Origin: Streptomyces zaomyceticus
GTDB lineage: Bacteria > Actinomycetota > Actinomycetes > Streptomycetales > Streptomycetaceae
Direction of reading: 5' to 3'
Length of the DNA stretch: 64,000 nucleotides
NCBI RefSeq assembly: GCF_014656215.1
Contig: NZ_BNBZ01000018.1
Span: 95,000 to 158,999 of the forward strand
Part shown: positions 1-9,801 of the stretch, one piece after another
Position numbering within the stretch: the first letter of the stretch is position 1
Layout: each line of letters starts with the position of its first letter
The notes under the pieces: generated by a model
What the model saw: only the letters and a program-made list of their open reading frames with translations
The model's database searches: none
What the model was told of the DNA's origin: nothing
Made by a program: the position numbers and the translations under genes

Positions 1-85
1 GGGATGGAAGCAACGCCTCCTCGGGCATCGGTCAGATCCGGTAAAGCAGTGGACGGAAGATCACCGAGTCGGACAGCCTGAAAGC

Positions 86-949
86 ATGCCGATCTCCCCC
101 TCCCCGCTCGCTCAGCTCCCCGTCCGCCGCCTCACCCCGGAGGACCTCCTCGCCTGCTCCGACCTCTCCGAGAACCGGGGCTGGCAGCGCGAAGAACACA
201 AATGGGGGCTGCTGCTCACCGCGGGAACCGGCTACGGCATCGACGACCCGGCCGGCGCCGGGCTGCTCGCCTGCTGCGTGGTCACCTCGTACGGCCCTGG
301 GATCGCCGCGATCGGCATGGTGCTCGTCGCCGAACGGTACGCACGCCAAGGCGTGGGACGCCGGCTCATGCAGCACGTCCTGACGGAAGCCGGGGACACC
401 CCGCTCACCCTGTACGCCACACCGAACGGACAGCCTCTGTACGAGGAGCTGGGCTTCACGGAGACAAGCCGTTCGGAGATGGTGCTCGGGCGCTTCACCT
501 TCACCACACCCGCCCCGGCCGTTCCGGTCCGCCCGGCGACGGCGGAGGATCTCCAGGCGATCCTGCGTCTGGACCACGAGGTCTTCGGCCTCGACCGCAC
601 CCACATGATCACCCGGCTCCCCGCGTTCGCGGACCATCTCCGGGTCGCGGAGGAGGACGGCGAGATCACCGGCTTCGCCGCGGCCTGGCCCAACATGGAC
701 ACGCATGTCGTCGGTCCCCTGATCGCCCGGGACCCGGCCACCGCACAGGCCCTGATCGCTTCGCTGGCGGCCGCCACCGACCGACCGCTGCGCACGGACA
801 TCGATGTGCGCCACACGGCGCTGCTGAGCTGGGTGAAGGAGAACGGGATCGACTCGATCGCCTCCAACGCGGTGATGGTCCGCTCCGTCCCCGACCTCCC
901 CGGCGACTGGCGCCGCCGCTTCGCCCCCCTGACGGTCGCGGCCGGATAA
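86..949 (+). CDS. Tandem GNAT-fold N-acetyltransferase
   Basis: This 287-residue protein looks like two GNAT folds in series. The N-terminal half carries the acetyl-CoA pyrophosphate-binding loop RQGVGR at about residues 87-92, followed by a typical NGQPLYEELGF motif-B segment. A second domain begins near residue 150 (PVRPATAEDL) and lacks an obvious Q/RxxGxG loop, so it is probably a degenerate or substrate-binding half. The family transfers an acetyl group from acetyl-CoA to small molecules or proteins; the substrate cannot be read from the sequence. It stands alone, with a divergently organised regulator downstream on the same strand. The start is the first ATG in frame and no clear Shine-Dalgarno sequence decides it. 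Confidence 0.85.
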   Translation: MPISPSPLAQLPVRRLTPEDLLACSDLSENRGWQREEHKWGLLLTAGTGYGIDDPAGAGLLACCVVTSYGPGIAAIGMVLVAERYARQGVGRRLMQHVLTEAGDTPLTLYATPNGQPLYEELGFTETSRSEMVLGRFTFTTPAPAVPVRPATAEDLQAILRLDHEVFGLDRTHMITRLPAFADHLRVAEEDGEITGFAAAWPNMDTHVVGPLIARDPATAQALIASLAAATDRPLRTDIDVRHTALLSWVKENGIDSIASNAVMVRSVPDLPGDWRRRFAPLTVAAG

Positions 950-1000
950 CCCCCGACGGAACGAGGCCTCACCCCTTCTCCCGACCCGGGGAGCATTTAC

Positions 1001-1028
1001 TTGCAGACGCGCATTATTGCGTCGCATC
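1001..1028. promoter_or_regulatory. MarR-operator-like imperfect inverted repeat
   Basis: Upstream of the MarR gene, the half TTGCAGACGC is followed after ATTATT-containing spacer by GCGTCGCA. GACGC (1006-1010) and GCGTC (1019-1023) are exact complements, and the outer parts match only partly. TTGCAG could be a -35 box. MarR proteins commonly bind such palindromes in their own promoters; autoregulation here is inferred. Confidence 0.35.
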
Positions 1029-1082
1029 GTCTACCCTGGGTCGGGAGCCACTCCGGTGCCGAGGAGAGACCGAGGAGAGACC

Positions 1083-1541
1083 ATGACCGCGACGGACCCC
1101 GCACTCACCGCGCTCTCCCAGCGCTGGTGCGCCCTCTCCCTGCTGCACGGCAGGATCGAGTCCCACATTGAGCGCGCCCTGGAGAGCCGGCACGGCCTGA
1201 GCGTGCGGGAGTACTCGCTCCTCGACGTCCTCAGCCGGCAGCACAGCGGACCGGGCGGCCACCTCCAGATGAAGCAGGTCGCCGACGCGGTCGTGCTCAG
1301 CCAGAGCGCCACCACCCGGCTCGTCACCCGACTCGAGGACCGGGGTCTGCTCACCCGCTATCTCTGCGCCACCGACCGGCGCGGTATCTACACCGATGTC
1401 ACCGAGGCCGGTCTCACGCTCCTGACAGAGGCCCGCCCCACCAACGACAGCGCACTGCGCGAGGCCCTCGACGAGGCCGCGAAGAACCCCGAGCTGGCCC
1501 CGCTGGTCCAGGTCGTGGAAGGCGTGACCGTCTCCGTGTGA
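1083..1541 (+). CDS. MarR-family winged-helix transcriptional regulator
   Basis: A 152-residue single-domain protein of usual MarR length. The recognition helix is visible at about residues 72-88 (LSQSATTRLVTRLEDRG), followed by the wing with the characteristic D-R-R at 98-100. Such proteins act as dimers that repress nearby promoters until a small ligand is bound. The ATG at 1083 was chosen because GAGGAGAGACC lies just upstream; the longer in-frame ORF starting at 1017 has no ribosome site. An imperfect inverted repeat at 1001-1028 could be its operator. No efflux pump or enzyme is directly beside it, so its target is unknown. Confidence 0.88.
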   Translation: MTATDPALTALSQRWCALSLLHGRIESHIERALESRHGLSVREYSLLDVLSRQHSGPGGHLQMKQVADAVVLSQSATTRLVTRLEDRGLLTRYLCATDRRGIYTDVTEAGLTLLTEARPTNDSALREALDEAAKNPELAPLVQVVEGVTVSV

Positions 1542-1566
1542 CGCGGGAACGCGGCGACCTCCAAGG

Positions 1567-1598
1567 CCCCGAGCCCCCGAGCCCCCGAGCCCCCGAGG
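1567..1598. repeat. Short 9-bp tandem repeat
   Basis: Between the MarR gene and the next acetyltransferase, the unit CGAGCCCCC is repeated three to four times in tandem. It is intergenic and has no evident coding or signal role; it may reflect slippage. Confidence 0.6.
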
Positions 1599-1655
1599 AA
1601 CGACCCCTGGAAGCGACCCGGCGTACCGGAAGCGGTCCGGCGTACGCTGCGGGAC

Positions 1656-2108
1656 ATGAGCGATCTTGAGATACGCCCCGCCACCGCGGAGGACATCGAA
1701 GCCATCGTCGCGATGCTCGCCGACGACCCCCTGGGCGCGCAGCGCGAATCGCCGGACGACCTCGGCCCGTACCTCGCCGCCTTCGAGCTCCTGGAGGGCG
1801 ACCCCCACCAGCATGTGGTCGTGGCCGTCCGCGAGGACAGGGTCGTCGGCACCCTCCAGCTGACGATCATCCCCGGGCTCTCCCGTCAGGGCGCCACGCG
1901 TTCGATCATCGAGGGCGTCCGCATCCACAGCGACGAGCGCGGCAGCGGCCTCGGTACGGAGCTCATCGAGTGGGCCGTCGAGGAGTCCGAGCGCCGGAAC
2001 TGCCGACTGGTCCAGCTGACGTCCGACGCCACCCGTACCGACGCCCACCGCTTCTACGAGCGGCTCGGCTTCGAGGCCTCCCACGTGGGCTTCAAGAAGA
2101 ACCTCTGA
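1656..2108 (+). CDS. GNAT-family N-acetyltransferase
   Basis: A compact 150-residue GNAT protein. The acetyl-CoA-binding loop RGSGLG is at residues 95-100, followed by the helix TELIEWAVEESERR and the closing motif DAHRFYERLGF at about 129-139. Length and layout match small single-domain acetyltransferases that modify amines, amino acids or antibiotics; the substrate is not evident. The ATG at 1656 is followed directly by a DLEIRPAT first strand, typical of the family. A strong hairpin and a parS word immediately follow the stop, separating it from the convergent serine hydrolase gene. Confidence 0.88.
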   Translation: MSDLEIRPATAEDIEAIVAMLADDPLGAQRESPDDLGPYLAAFELLEGDPHQHVVVAVREDRVVGTLQLTIIPGLSRQGATRSIIEGVRIHSDERGSGLGTELIEWAVEESERRNCRLVQLTSDATRTDAHRFYERLGFEASHVGFKKNL

Positions 2109-2120
2109 GCCAGGAGAACA

Positions 2121-2147
2121 GCGCGCCGGGACACGGTCCCGGCGCGC
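2121..2147. terminator. Bidirectional terminator hairpin
   Basis: GCGCGCCGGGA (2121-2131) pairs perfectly with TCCCGGCGCGC (2137-2147) across a 5-nt loop, between two convergent genes. The parS word begins on the next base. Confidence 0.75.
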
Positions 2148-2163
2148 TGTTTCACGTGAAACA
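2148..2163. promoter_or_regulatory. parS centromere-like site 1 (ParB-binding)
   Basis: Exact TGTTTCACGTGAAACA, the 16-bp palindrome bound by Streptomyces ParB. It is intergenic, directly abutting the terminator hairpin between convergent genes. Confidence 0.95.
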
Positions 2164-2175
2164 ACGCAGAACGGC

Positions 2176-3558
2176 TCAGAGACCGCGCCAGCCCGCCTCG
2201 TCCACCCCGCCCGGCACCGCGTCCGCCGGCGCGTACGGCTCCCGTGTGAAGACGAACGAGGCGAGGTCGAGATGGCTCACACTGCCGTCGTCACGCCGCA
2301 CGACCCGGAGCGTCTCCCCCGCGTAGTACCCGTTCAGCCCGACCCAGCCGCCCTCGGGCAGGGCCCGGAAGCGAGCCCGCCGACCGGGGCCCCGCAGGGG
2401 TTCGAGCACCACGCTCCGCTCGGCACCGAGCCGGAGCCCATAGGCGTACGTCCCCCAGTACCAGGGCCCCGTCAGGGCCAGCAGCTCCTTGTCCACCTCC
2501 GCCTCCGGAAGCGGGCGCCAGGGCTCCGGAAACCTCGGCTCCGTCTCCGCCACGATCCGCACGAGATCGGCGGCCACAGCGGCCGTCAGGGGCCCTGAGG
2601 TGGCATTGGCAAGGGCGATCGCCGCCAGCCCGTCCTCGACGCTGATCCACAGGGCAGCGACAAAGCCGGGAAGCGAACCCGTGTGGCCGATCAGGGTCCG
2701 GCCGTCCTTCCTGAGCAGCTGGAGTCCGAGTCCGTAGCTCCCGTCCCAGTCACCCTCCCCGACCGCGGCGGCCGGAGCCCGCATCTCCTCCACGGAGGCA
2801 GCGACGAGCACCCGTTCGTCACCCGCCGCGAGGAACGCGGCGAACCGGGCGAGATCCGCCGCCGTCGACCAGAGCTGACCGGCCGGGGCCATCAGCCCCA
2901 GATCCTCGGAGGGCTCCGGCAGCATCACATCGGCCCACGGGTGCACCGCCCAGCCGCCCGCGTGCGGGGCGACGGGGTCGACGGTCGTACGGCCCATTCC
3001 CAGGGGTTCCAGGATCTCGCTCCGCAGCGCCTCCTCCCACGACACCCCGCGCACGGCCTCGACCAGCGAACCGAGCAGTGTGTAGCCCGGGTTGGAGTAG
3101 TGATGACGACGCCCAGGCGCCTGGAGGAAGGGCTGCTCCCCCAGCACGTCGGAGAGCTCCGGACGCAGGGCGGCGGAAGAACGCTCCCACCACTGGCCGG
3201 GCGTCTCGGCCGCGAGACCACCGCTGTGACCGAGGAGTTGAGCGATCGTCACCTCACCGGCCCCGGTGCCCTTGAGATGCCGCTCCAGCGGGTCGTCGAG
3301 ACCGAGAAGCCCCTCGTCCCTCAGCCGCATCACCAGCACGGCGGTGAACACCTTGGTGAGGGATCCGATCCTGAACTGCGTGTCGGCGTCGGGCGCGTGC
3401 CCGTCCACACAGCTGCGCGATCCGCTCCACACCAGCGCTCCGTCGCGCACCACGGCCCCCACGAAGGAGGGTGACCGCCCCTCGGACTGGGCCACCGCGA
3501 CCCGATGGAGCAGAGCCCGCTCGGTACCGGGCAGCAGAACTTCGAACGTTGTCGTCAT
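2176..3558 (-). CDS. Serine hydrolase of the beta-lactamase/class C PBP family
   Basis: About 460 residues with the three hallmarks of the penicillin-recognising fold: S-L-T-K near residues 66-69 (acylated Ser and general-base Lys), Y-S-N near 154-156, and H-T-G in the IGHTGSLPG segment replacing K-T-G. The H-T-G form is typical of esterase, D-aminopeptidase or LACTB-like members rather than true beta-lactamases. A C-terminal extension after the core resembles the beta-barrel seen in such hydrolases. No signal peptide is visible, so a cytoplasmic location is likely. Two ATG starts exist (3567 and 3558); 3558 is preferred because GGATGGG precedes it. Substrate unknown. Confidence 0.85.
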   Translation of the reverse strand: MTTTFEVLLPGTERALLHRVAVAQSEGRSPSFVGAVVRDGALVWSGSRSCVDGHAPDADTQFRIGSLTKVFTAVLVMRLRDEGLLGLDDPLERHLKGTGAGEVTIAQLLGHSGGLAAETPGQWWERSSAALRPELSDVLGEQPFLQAPGRRHHYSNPGYTLLGSLVEAVRGVSWEEALRSEILEPLGMGRTTVDPVAPHAGGWAVHPWADVMLPEPSEDLGLMAPAGQLWSTAADLARFAAFLAAGDERVLVAASVEEMRAPAAAVGEGDWDGSYGLGLQLLRKDGRTLIGHTGSLPGFVAALWISVEDGLAAIALANATSGPLTAAVAADLVRIVAETEPRFPEPWRPLPEAEVDKELLALTGPWYWGTYAYGLRLGAERSVVLEPLRGPGRRARFRALPEGGWVGLNGYYAGETLRVVRRDDGSVSHLDLASFVFTREPYAPADAVPGGVDEAGWRGL

Positions 3559-3704
3559 GGGACCCATCCAACGCGATGGCCCCGAGCGAGGCCTCCCCGT
3601 TTTCGCGGGCGCACCCCGCCGGCCCGGGGACCGCGAGCGGCGGCCCGGGATCAGGAGCCGCGGCCCGAGGTCAGGGGTGGCCGGACGTCAGAGGCGTGGG
3701 GGAA

Positions 3705-4091
3705 TCAGGGGCGACGGCCCGCAAGGACGCAGAACTCGTTCCCTTCCGGGTCGGCCAGGGGCACCCAGCTCACATCGCCCTGGCCGACGTCGACATGCCG
3801 AGCACCCAGGTCGAGCAGACGCCGGACCTCCGCGTCCTGATCCCGGTCGCTGGGGTTGACGTCGATGTGGAGCCTGTTCTTGACGCTCTTGCCCTCGGGC
3901 ACCCGCGCGAAGGTCAACGTCGGCGGCACCGGACCGAGACGGTCCTTGTCCTCGGGCAGCACGGGCGATCCGATCGTGACGAGCCCGTCCTCTTCGTCAC
4001 ACACCTCGTAGTCGAGAACCGCGCACCAGAACCGGGCGAGCCCCACCGGGTCGGCACAGTCGATCGCGAGCTCGGTGAACCTGCTGGCCAT
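3705..4091 (-). CDS. VOC-superfamily (glyoxalase-like) protein
   Basis: A 128-residue protein with the beta-alpha-beta-beta-beta arrangement of a vicinal-oxygen-chelate domain. It opens with FTELAIDCADPVGLARFW and closes with PLADPEGNEFCVL, the usual first and last signature segments of Glyoxalase_6-type proteins. The family includes metal-dependent lyases, dioxygenases and bleomycin-binding resistance proteins. The conserved metal ligands are not all obvious, so enzymatic action is unproven. It is transcribed toward the serine hydrolase and diverges from the dienelactone-hydrolase-like gene. The assignment to the superfamily is secure; the function is not. Confidence 0.8.
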   Translation of the reverse strand: MASRFTELAIDCADPVGLARFWCAVLDYEVCDEEDGLVTIGSPVLPEDKDRLGPVPPTLTFARVPEGKSVKNRLHIDVNPSDRDQDAEVRRLLDLGARHVDVGQGDVSWVPLADPEGNEFCVLAGRRP

Positions 4092-4242
4092 GTCAGAACC
4101 CCTCCGTCACACAGCGGTCGTACGTCGGCGCCAGGACGCTGGGGAGCCTCACAACGCATCGGTCGTGGAACCGCACACGTGCGATTCCGCCGACGGTGAA
4201 GTCCGGTCCGAACGACGGCGACGGTCATTACAGTCCCTTCCC

Positions 4243-4968
4243 ATGACGACGGTTACCACGCGTACGGTCGAGTACCCGGCCGACGGCCTGACGATGGTCG
4301 GGCACCTCGCACTCCCGGCCGGTGACGACCGCAGGCCGGCGGTCCTGATCGGCCCCGAAGGGCCGGGGCTGAACGACTTCCAGCGGCGCCGTGCCGACGC
4401 CCTGGCCGAACTGGGCTACGTGGCCCTGGCCTTCGACATCAACGGCGGGCGCTGGTTCACCGACCCCGAGGAGATGCTCGCGCACACGACACCCCTGCTC
4501 GCCGACCCCGACCGGATGCGGGGGATCGGCCATGCGGCGCTCGACGTGCTGCGCGCCGAGCCGCGCACCGACCCCGACCGGATCGCCGCCATCGGCTACG
4601 GCACCGGGGGCGCGATCGGACTGGAGCTCGGGCGTGACGGCGTCGACCTGCGCGTGATCGGGACGGTCAACGCGCTGACCACCGGCCGACCGGGCGAGGC
4701 GGCGAACATTCGCTGCCCCGTGTGGGTCGGGGTCGGATCGGAGGACCCGATCATGCATCCCGCGCAACGGGACGCGTTCACCACCGAGATGCAGGCGGCC
4801 GGCGTCGACTGGCGCCTCGTCGTCTACGGCGGCGCCCTTCACGCCTTCCACCACCCGCCGGTCGACCAGACCACGGTCCCCGGCGTCGGCCACCACCCGC
4901 GGCACGCACAGCGAGCCTGGCGCGACGTCGTCGAGCTCCTCGCCGAATGCCTGCCCGTCACGCCGTGA
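4243..4968 (+). CDS. Dienelactone-hydrolase-family protein lacking the nucleophile
   Basis: A 241-residue alpha/beta-hydrolase of dienelactone hydrolase type. The nucleophile elbow, normally G-x-C-x-G-G, reads GYGTGG at residues 118-123, so the catalytic Cys/Ser position (120) is Gly. The other triad members seem present: Asp168 in GSEDP and His200 in ALHAFHH. Family members hydrolyse dienelactones or related esters, but this version is expected to be inactive as a classical hydrolase or to use altered chemistry. The ATG at 4243 was chosen because homology begins at MTTVTTRTVEY; the longer ORF from 4075 antisense-overlaps the neighbouring VOC gene. It diverges from that gene. Confidence 0.8.
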   Translation: MTTVTTRTVEYPADGLTMVGHLALPAGDDRRPAVLIGPEGPGLNDFQRRRADALAELGYVALAFDINGGRWFTDPEEMLAHTTPLLADPDRMRGIGHAALDVLRAEPRTDPDRIAAIGYGTGGAIGLELGRDGVDLRVIGTVNALTTGRPGEAANIRCPVWVGVGSEDPIMHPAQRDAFTTEMQAAGVDWRLVVYGGALHAFHHPPVDQTTVPGVGHHPRHAQRAWRDVVELLAECLPVTP

Positions 4969-5043
4969 TCCCGCGCGCGGGTCGGGCCGGGCAACCGCCG
5001 CGGGCCTCTGCCCTCTCCCGCTTTCCGCGGACAGGCCGCCCGA

Positions 5044-6525
<1,482 letters not shown>

Positions 6526-6672
6526 CAAGCACCTCCTCCCGTCCGCTCCGCGGACCTCGCCGTGCCACTCTGTCTTACGCCACGGGCTTGATCAACGAGT
6601 GGCTTTGCGACCGCTTCTGGCGCGTCGGGCGCCGGTCCACGGTAGGCCTGCGGGAGGCATCAGCCAATCTGG

Positions 6673-6825
6673 TTATCCACAGGCCCTGTGGGTGAAGGGC
6701 CAGAGTCTGTGGAGAACTCGCCGGAACCTGTGCACGGACCGGGGGACAGCCATGTGGACAAACTCATAGACCCCCTGACCTCAGGGGCCTGACCTGCGCT
6801 TTTTCCATCCACGGGCTGTGGGGGA
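6673..6825. promoter_or_regulatory. DnaA-box cluster upstream of dnaB
   Basis: The 424-bp dnaB-MATE intergenic region holds TTATCCACA (6673-6681, plus), TTCTCCACA (6708-6716, minus), TTGTCCACA (6753-6761, minus) and a weak TTCCCCACA-like copy (6817-6825). These match the Streptomyces DnaA-box pattern. The rest of the region shows no gene. Promoters for dnaB (minus) and the MATE gene (plus) must lie here but I could not place them. Confidence 0.75.
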
Positions 6826-6949
6826 GAAAAACTTTCCCCCCTGGATCAAGATCAGAACAAACGACCCACACCCGAAGCGCTCCACCCTTCCAAAGTAAGG
6901 ATCAGAGATGCATTGCATCTCTTACCTGTGGAAGATTAGATTGGCCTCC

Positions 6950-8287
6950 ATGACCCAGGCTCCCGCGACCCCCAAGGCCGTCCGCCGGCAGCACGACCGC
7001 GAGATCGTCTCCCTCGCCCTGCCGGCCTTCGGCGCACTCGTCGCCGAGCCGCTCTTCCTCATGGTCGACAGCGCCGTCGTCGGCCACCTCGGCACCCCTC
7101 AGCTCGCGGGCCTCGCGATCGCCGCAGCCCTGCTGTCGACCGCCGTCAGCGTCTTCGTCTTCCTCGCCTACGCCACCACAGCAGCCGTCGCTCGCCGCGT
7201 CGGCGCCGGAGACCTCCCGGCCGCCATCCGGCAGGGCATGGACGGCATCTGGCTCGCCCTCCTTCTCGGCGCCGCGGTCGTCGCGCTGACCCTGCCCGCG
7301 GCGCCCTGGCTCATCGACCTCTTCGGGGCCTCCGACACCGCGGCACCCCACGCCGTCACCTACCTCCGGATCTCCAGCCTCGGCATCCCCGCGATGCTGG
7401 TCGTGCTGGCCGCCACCGGCGTTCTGCGCGGCCTCCAGGACACCCGTACACCGCTCTATGTGGCCATCGCCGGCTTCGCCGCCAACGCCGCGCTCAACAT
7501 CGGCCTGGTCTACGGGGCCGGTCTCGGCATCGCCGGCTCCGCCTGGGGCACAGTCATCGCCCAGTGCGGTATGGCCGTCGCCTACCTCGTCGTGGTCGTA
7601 CGGGGCGCCCGGCGCCACGGCGCCTCCCTCCGCCCCGACCCGTCAGGCATACGCGCCTCCGCCCAGGCGGGCGTCCCCCTCCTCGTCCGTACGCTCTCGC
7701 TCCGCGCGGTCCTGATGATCGCCACGGCCGTCGCGGCCCGCATGGGCGACGCCGAGGTCGCCGCGCACCAGATCATCCTGTCCCTGTGGAGTCTGATGGC
7801 CTTCGCCCTCGACGCCATCGCCATCGCGGGCCAGGCCATCATCGGCCGCTACCTCGGCGCGGACGACTCCGAGGGCGCCCGTCAGGTCTGCCGCCGCATG
7901 GTCCAGTGGGGTGTGGTCTCCGGCGTGGTCCTCGGCGCGCTGCTCATCCTGGCCCGCCCACTGTTCGTCCCGCTCTTCACCGGCGACACCACCGTCCAGG
8001 ACACCCTGCTCCCGGCCCTGCTCGTGGTCGCGCTCTCGCAGCCGATCTCCGGGGTCGTCTTCGTCCTCGACGGCGTCCTGATGGGCGCGGGGGACGGCCC
8101 GTACCTTGCCTGGGCCATGCTGCTGACCCTCGCGGTCTTCGCCCCGGTCGCCCTTCTGATCCCGGCACTCGGTGGTGGGCTGACGGCGCTCTGGTGGGCG
8201 ATGACCCTGATGATGACGGTCCGGATGGCCACGCTCTGGCTGCGTTCCCGCTCGGGTCGCTGGATCGTCACCGGCGCGACGCGCTGA
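6950..8287 (+). CDS. MATE-family multidrug/sodium antiporter
   Basis: A 445-residue integral membrane protein with about twelve hydrophobic segments in two repeated six-helix halves, the MATE/NorM layout. The signature opening EIVSLALPAFGALVAEPLFLMVDSAVVGHLGTPQLAG is clear, and the second half starts near GVPLLVRTLSLRAVLMI. Such proteins export cationic drugs or metabolites using proton or sodium gradients. Start 6950 (ATG, MTQAPATPKAV) was chosen over 6908 because the upstream codons do not resemble the family. A parS word overlaps the region just after the stop, then a strong terminator. It converges with rplI. Confidence 0.9.
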   Translation: MTQAPATPKAVRRQHDREIVSLALPAFGALVAEPLFLMVDSAVVGHLGTPQLAGLAIAAALLSTAVSVFVFLAYATTAAVARRVGAGDLPAAIRQGMDGIWLALLLGAAVVALTLPAAPWLIDLFGASDTAAPHAVTYLRISSLGIPAMLVVLAATGVLRGLQDTRTPLYVAIAGFAANAALNIGLVYGAGLGIAGSAWGTVIAQCGMAVAYLVVVVRGARRHGASLRPDPSGIRASAQAGVPLLVRTLSLRAVLMIATAVAARMGDAEVAAHQIILSLWSLMAFALDAIAIAGQAIIGRYLGADDSEGARQVCRRMVQWGVVSGVVLGALLILARPLFVPLFTGDTTVQDTLLPALLVVALSQPISGVVFVLDGVLMGAGDGPYLAWAMLLTLAVFAPVALLIPALGGGLTALWWAMTLMMTVRMATLWLRSRSGRWIVTGATR

Positions 8288-8288
8288 A

Positions 8289-8304
8289 TGTTTCACGTGA
8301 AACG
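8289..8304. promoter_or_regulatory. parS-like site 2 (one mismatch)
   Basis: TGTTTCACGTGAAACG: the 14-bp core GTTTCACGTGAAAC is intact and only the last flank base differs from consensus. It starts two bases after the MATE stop codon. Confidence 0.9.
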
Positions 8305-8308
8305 GCGG

Positions 8309-8338
8309 AAGGGCCGCACCCCGAGGGGTGCGGCCCTT
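8309..8338. terminator. Bidirectional terminator between MATE gene and rplI
   Basis: AAGGGCCGCACCCC (8309-8322) is the exact complement of GGGGTGCGGCCCTT (8325-8338). The stem is 12-14 bp and is followed by TCTTC. Confidence 0.85.
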
Positions 8339-8372
8339 CTTCACTGCTGAGCGCAGACTGCCAAGGGCAGCG

Positions 8373-8819
8373 TTACGCGGCGACGATCTCGACGCCGAGC
8401 TTCGCGGCAACCTCGGGGTGCAGACGCACGGACACCTGGTGCGAGCCCAGGGTCTTGATCGGCGAACCGAGCTCGACGCGACGCTTGTCGACGTCGGGGC
8501 CACCCGCGGACTTGATCGCCGAGGCGATGTCGGCCGGGGTCACGGAGCCGAAGAGACGGCCGGCGTCGCCGGAGCGAACGGCCAGGCGCACCTTCGTGCC
8601 CTCGAGCTGGGCCTTGATCTCGTTGGCCTGCTCGATGGTCTGGATCTCGTGGATCTTGCGGGCGCGGCGGATCTGCGCCACGTCCTGCTCGCCACCCTTG
8701 GTCCAGCGGATCGCGAAACCACGCGGGACCAGGTAGTTGCGGGCGTAGCCGTCCTTGACGTCGACGACGTCGCCAGCGGCACCGAGGCCAGAAACCTCGT
8801 GGGTCAGGATGATCTTCAT
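8373..8819 (-). CDS. rplI: 50S ribosomal protein L9
   Basis: A 148-residue bL9 protein, usual length. The N-terminal rRNA-binding domain is recognisable as MKIILTHEVSGLGAAGDVVDVKDGYARNYLVPRG, followed by a long charged connecting helix and a compact C-terminal domain. It is the last gene of the rpsF-ssb-rpsR-rplI operon, on the minus strand, 18 bases after rpsR. Its Shine-Dalgarno AAGG lies before the ATG. L9 stabilises the L1 stalk region and helps maintain reading frame. Confidence 0.97.
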   Translation of the reverse strand: MKIILTHEVSGLGAAGDVVDVKDGYARNYLVPRGFAIRWTKGGEQDVAQIRRARKIHEIQTIEQANEIKAQLEGTKVRLAVRSGDAGRLFGSVTPADIASAIKSAGGPDVDKRRVELGSPIKTLGSHQVSVRLHPEVAAKLGVEIVAA

Positions 8820-8837
8820 TAGTCGGTCACCCTTTCC

Positions 8838-9074
8838 TTATCGCGCGGTGGACGTGTAGGGCAGCAGCGCCATCTCACGGCTGTTCTTGACGGCCGTGGC
8901 GACGTCACGCTGGTGCTGCGTGCAGTTGCCGGTCACGCGGCGGGCACGGATCTTGCCGCGGTCGGAAATGAACTTCCGCAGCATGTTCGTGTCCTTGTAG
9001 TCCACGTAGACGGTCTTGTCCTTGCAGAAAGCGCAGACCTTCTTCTTAGGCTTGCGCACAGGCGGCTTCGCCAT
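8838..9074 (-). CDS. rpsR: 30S ribosomal protein S18, zinc-motif (C+) form
   Basis: A 78-residue bS18 protein that binds S6 in the 30S platform. It retains Cys14, Cys17 and Cys51 with His54 nearby (VCAFCKDK and GNCTQH), the zinc-binding type. Streptomyces commonly keep a second, Zur-controlled cysteine-free paralogue elsewhere; none is in this window. The sequence YVDYKDTNMLRKFISDRGKI is diagnostic. It lies between ssb and rplI in the operon, with a clear AGGAGAAACACC ribosome site before ATG. Confidence 0.96.
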   Translation of the reverse strand: MAKPPVRKPKKKVCAFCKDKTVYVDYKDTNMLRKFISDRGKIRARRVTGNCTQHQRDVATAVKNSREMALLPYTSTAR

Positions 9075-9130
9075 GGTGTTTCTCCTGTGTGATCAAGAAG
9101 TGGGGGTACGAGCTGCTTCCAGGGCTTGCC

Positions 9131-9727
9131 CTAGAAGGGAGGCTCGTCCGAGTAGCCGCCGCCGGAGTTTCCACCCCAGCTGCCGCCGCCGCCCTGCTGC
9201 TGGCCGCCGCCGCCGGAGGAGGAACCGCCGGTCGCCCACGGGTCGTCGGCGGGAGCACCGCCACCACCCTGCTGGCCACCGCCGGAGTTTCCACCCCAGC
9301 TGCCACCGCCGCCGGCCTGCTGGCCGCCACCACCGCCGCCGTACCCACCCTGGCCGCCTCGACCGGTGGTCTTGGTGACCTTGGCCGTGGCGTTCTTGAG
9401 GCTGGGGCCGACTTCCTCGACATCCAGCTCGTAGACCGTGCGCTTGACGCCCTCACGGTCCTCGTAGGACCGCTGCTTCAGCCGGCCCTGCACGACGACG
9501 CGCATGCCTCGCTGAAGCGACTCGGCGACGTTCTCCGCCGCCTGACGCCAGACCGAGCAGGTGAGGAAGAGGCTTTCGCCGTCCTTCCACTCATTGGTCT
9601 GACGGTCGAAGGTGCGGGGGGTGGACGCGATACGGAACTTCGCGACCGCCGCACCGGACGGGGTGAAGCGCAGCTCGGGGTCGTCGACAAGATTGCCGAC
9701 AACCGTGATGACGGTCTCGCCTGCCAT
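9131..9727 (-). CDS. ssb: Single-stranded DNA-binding protein SSB
   Basis: A 198-residue SSB. The OB-fold domain spans roughly 1-110 (MAGETVITVVGNLVDDPELRF start, LKQRSYEDREG segment). A long Gly/Gln-rich flexible linker with GGGGQQ-type repeats occupies about 120-190. The acidic tip ends DEPPF, the conserved docking tail for replication and repair partners. It coats single-stranded DNA at forks. The gene lies between rpsF and rpsR, the conserved bacterial arrangement. The linker is encoded by internally repetitive GC-rich DNA at about 9150-9350, which could promote slippage. Confidence 0.97.
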   Translation of the reverse strand: MAGETVITVVGNLVDDPELRFTPSGAAVAKFRIASTPRTFDRQTNEWKDGESLFLTCSVWRQAAENVAESLQRGMRVVVQGRLKQRSYEDREGVKRTVYELDVEEVGPSLKNATAKVTKTTGRGGQGGYGGGGGGQQAGGGGSWGGNSGGGQQGGGGAPADDPWATGGSSSGGGGQQQGGGGSWGGNSGGGYSDEPPF

Positions 9728-9801
9728 GGGGGAACCTCTCGGCGGGATTGCTTCTGGCTGCTTTGTTGCTACTCGGACCCGATGACCTCTGAGCTAGATG
9801 C

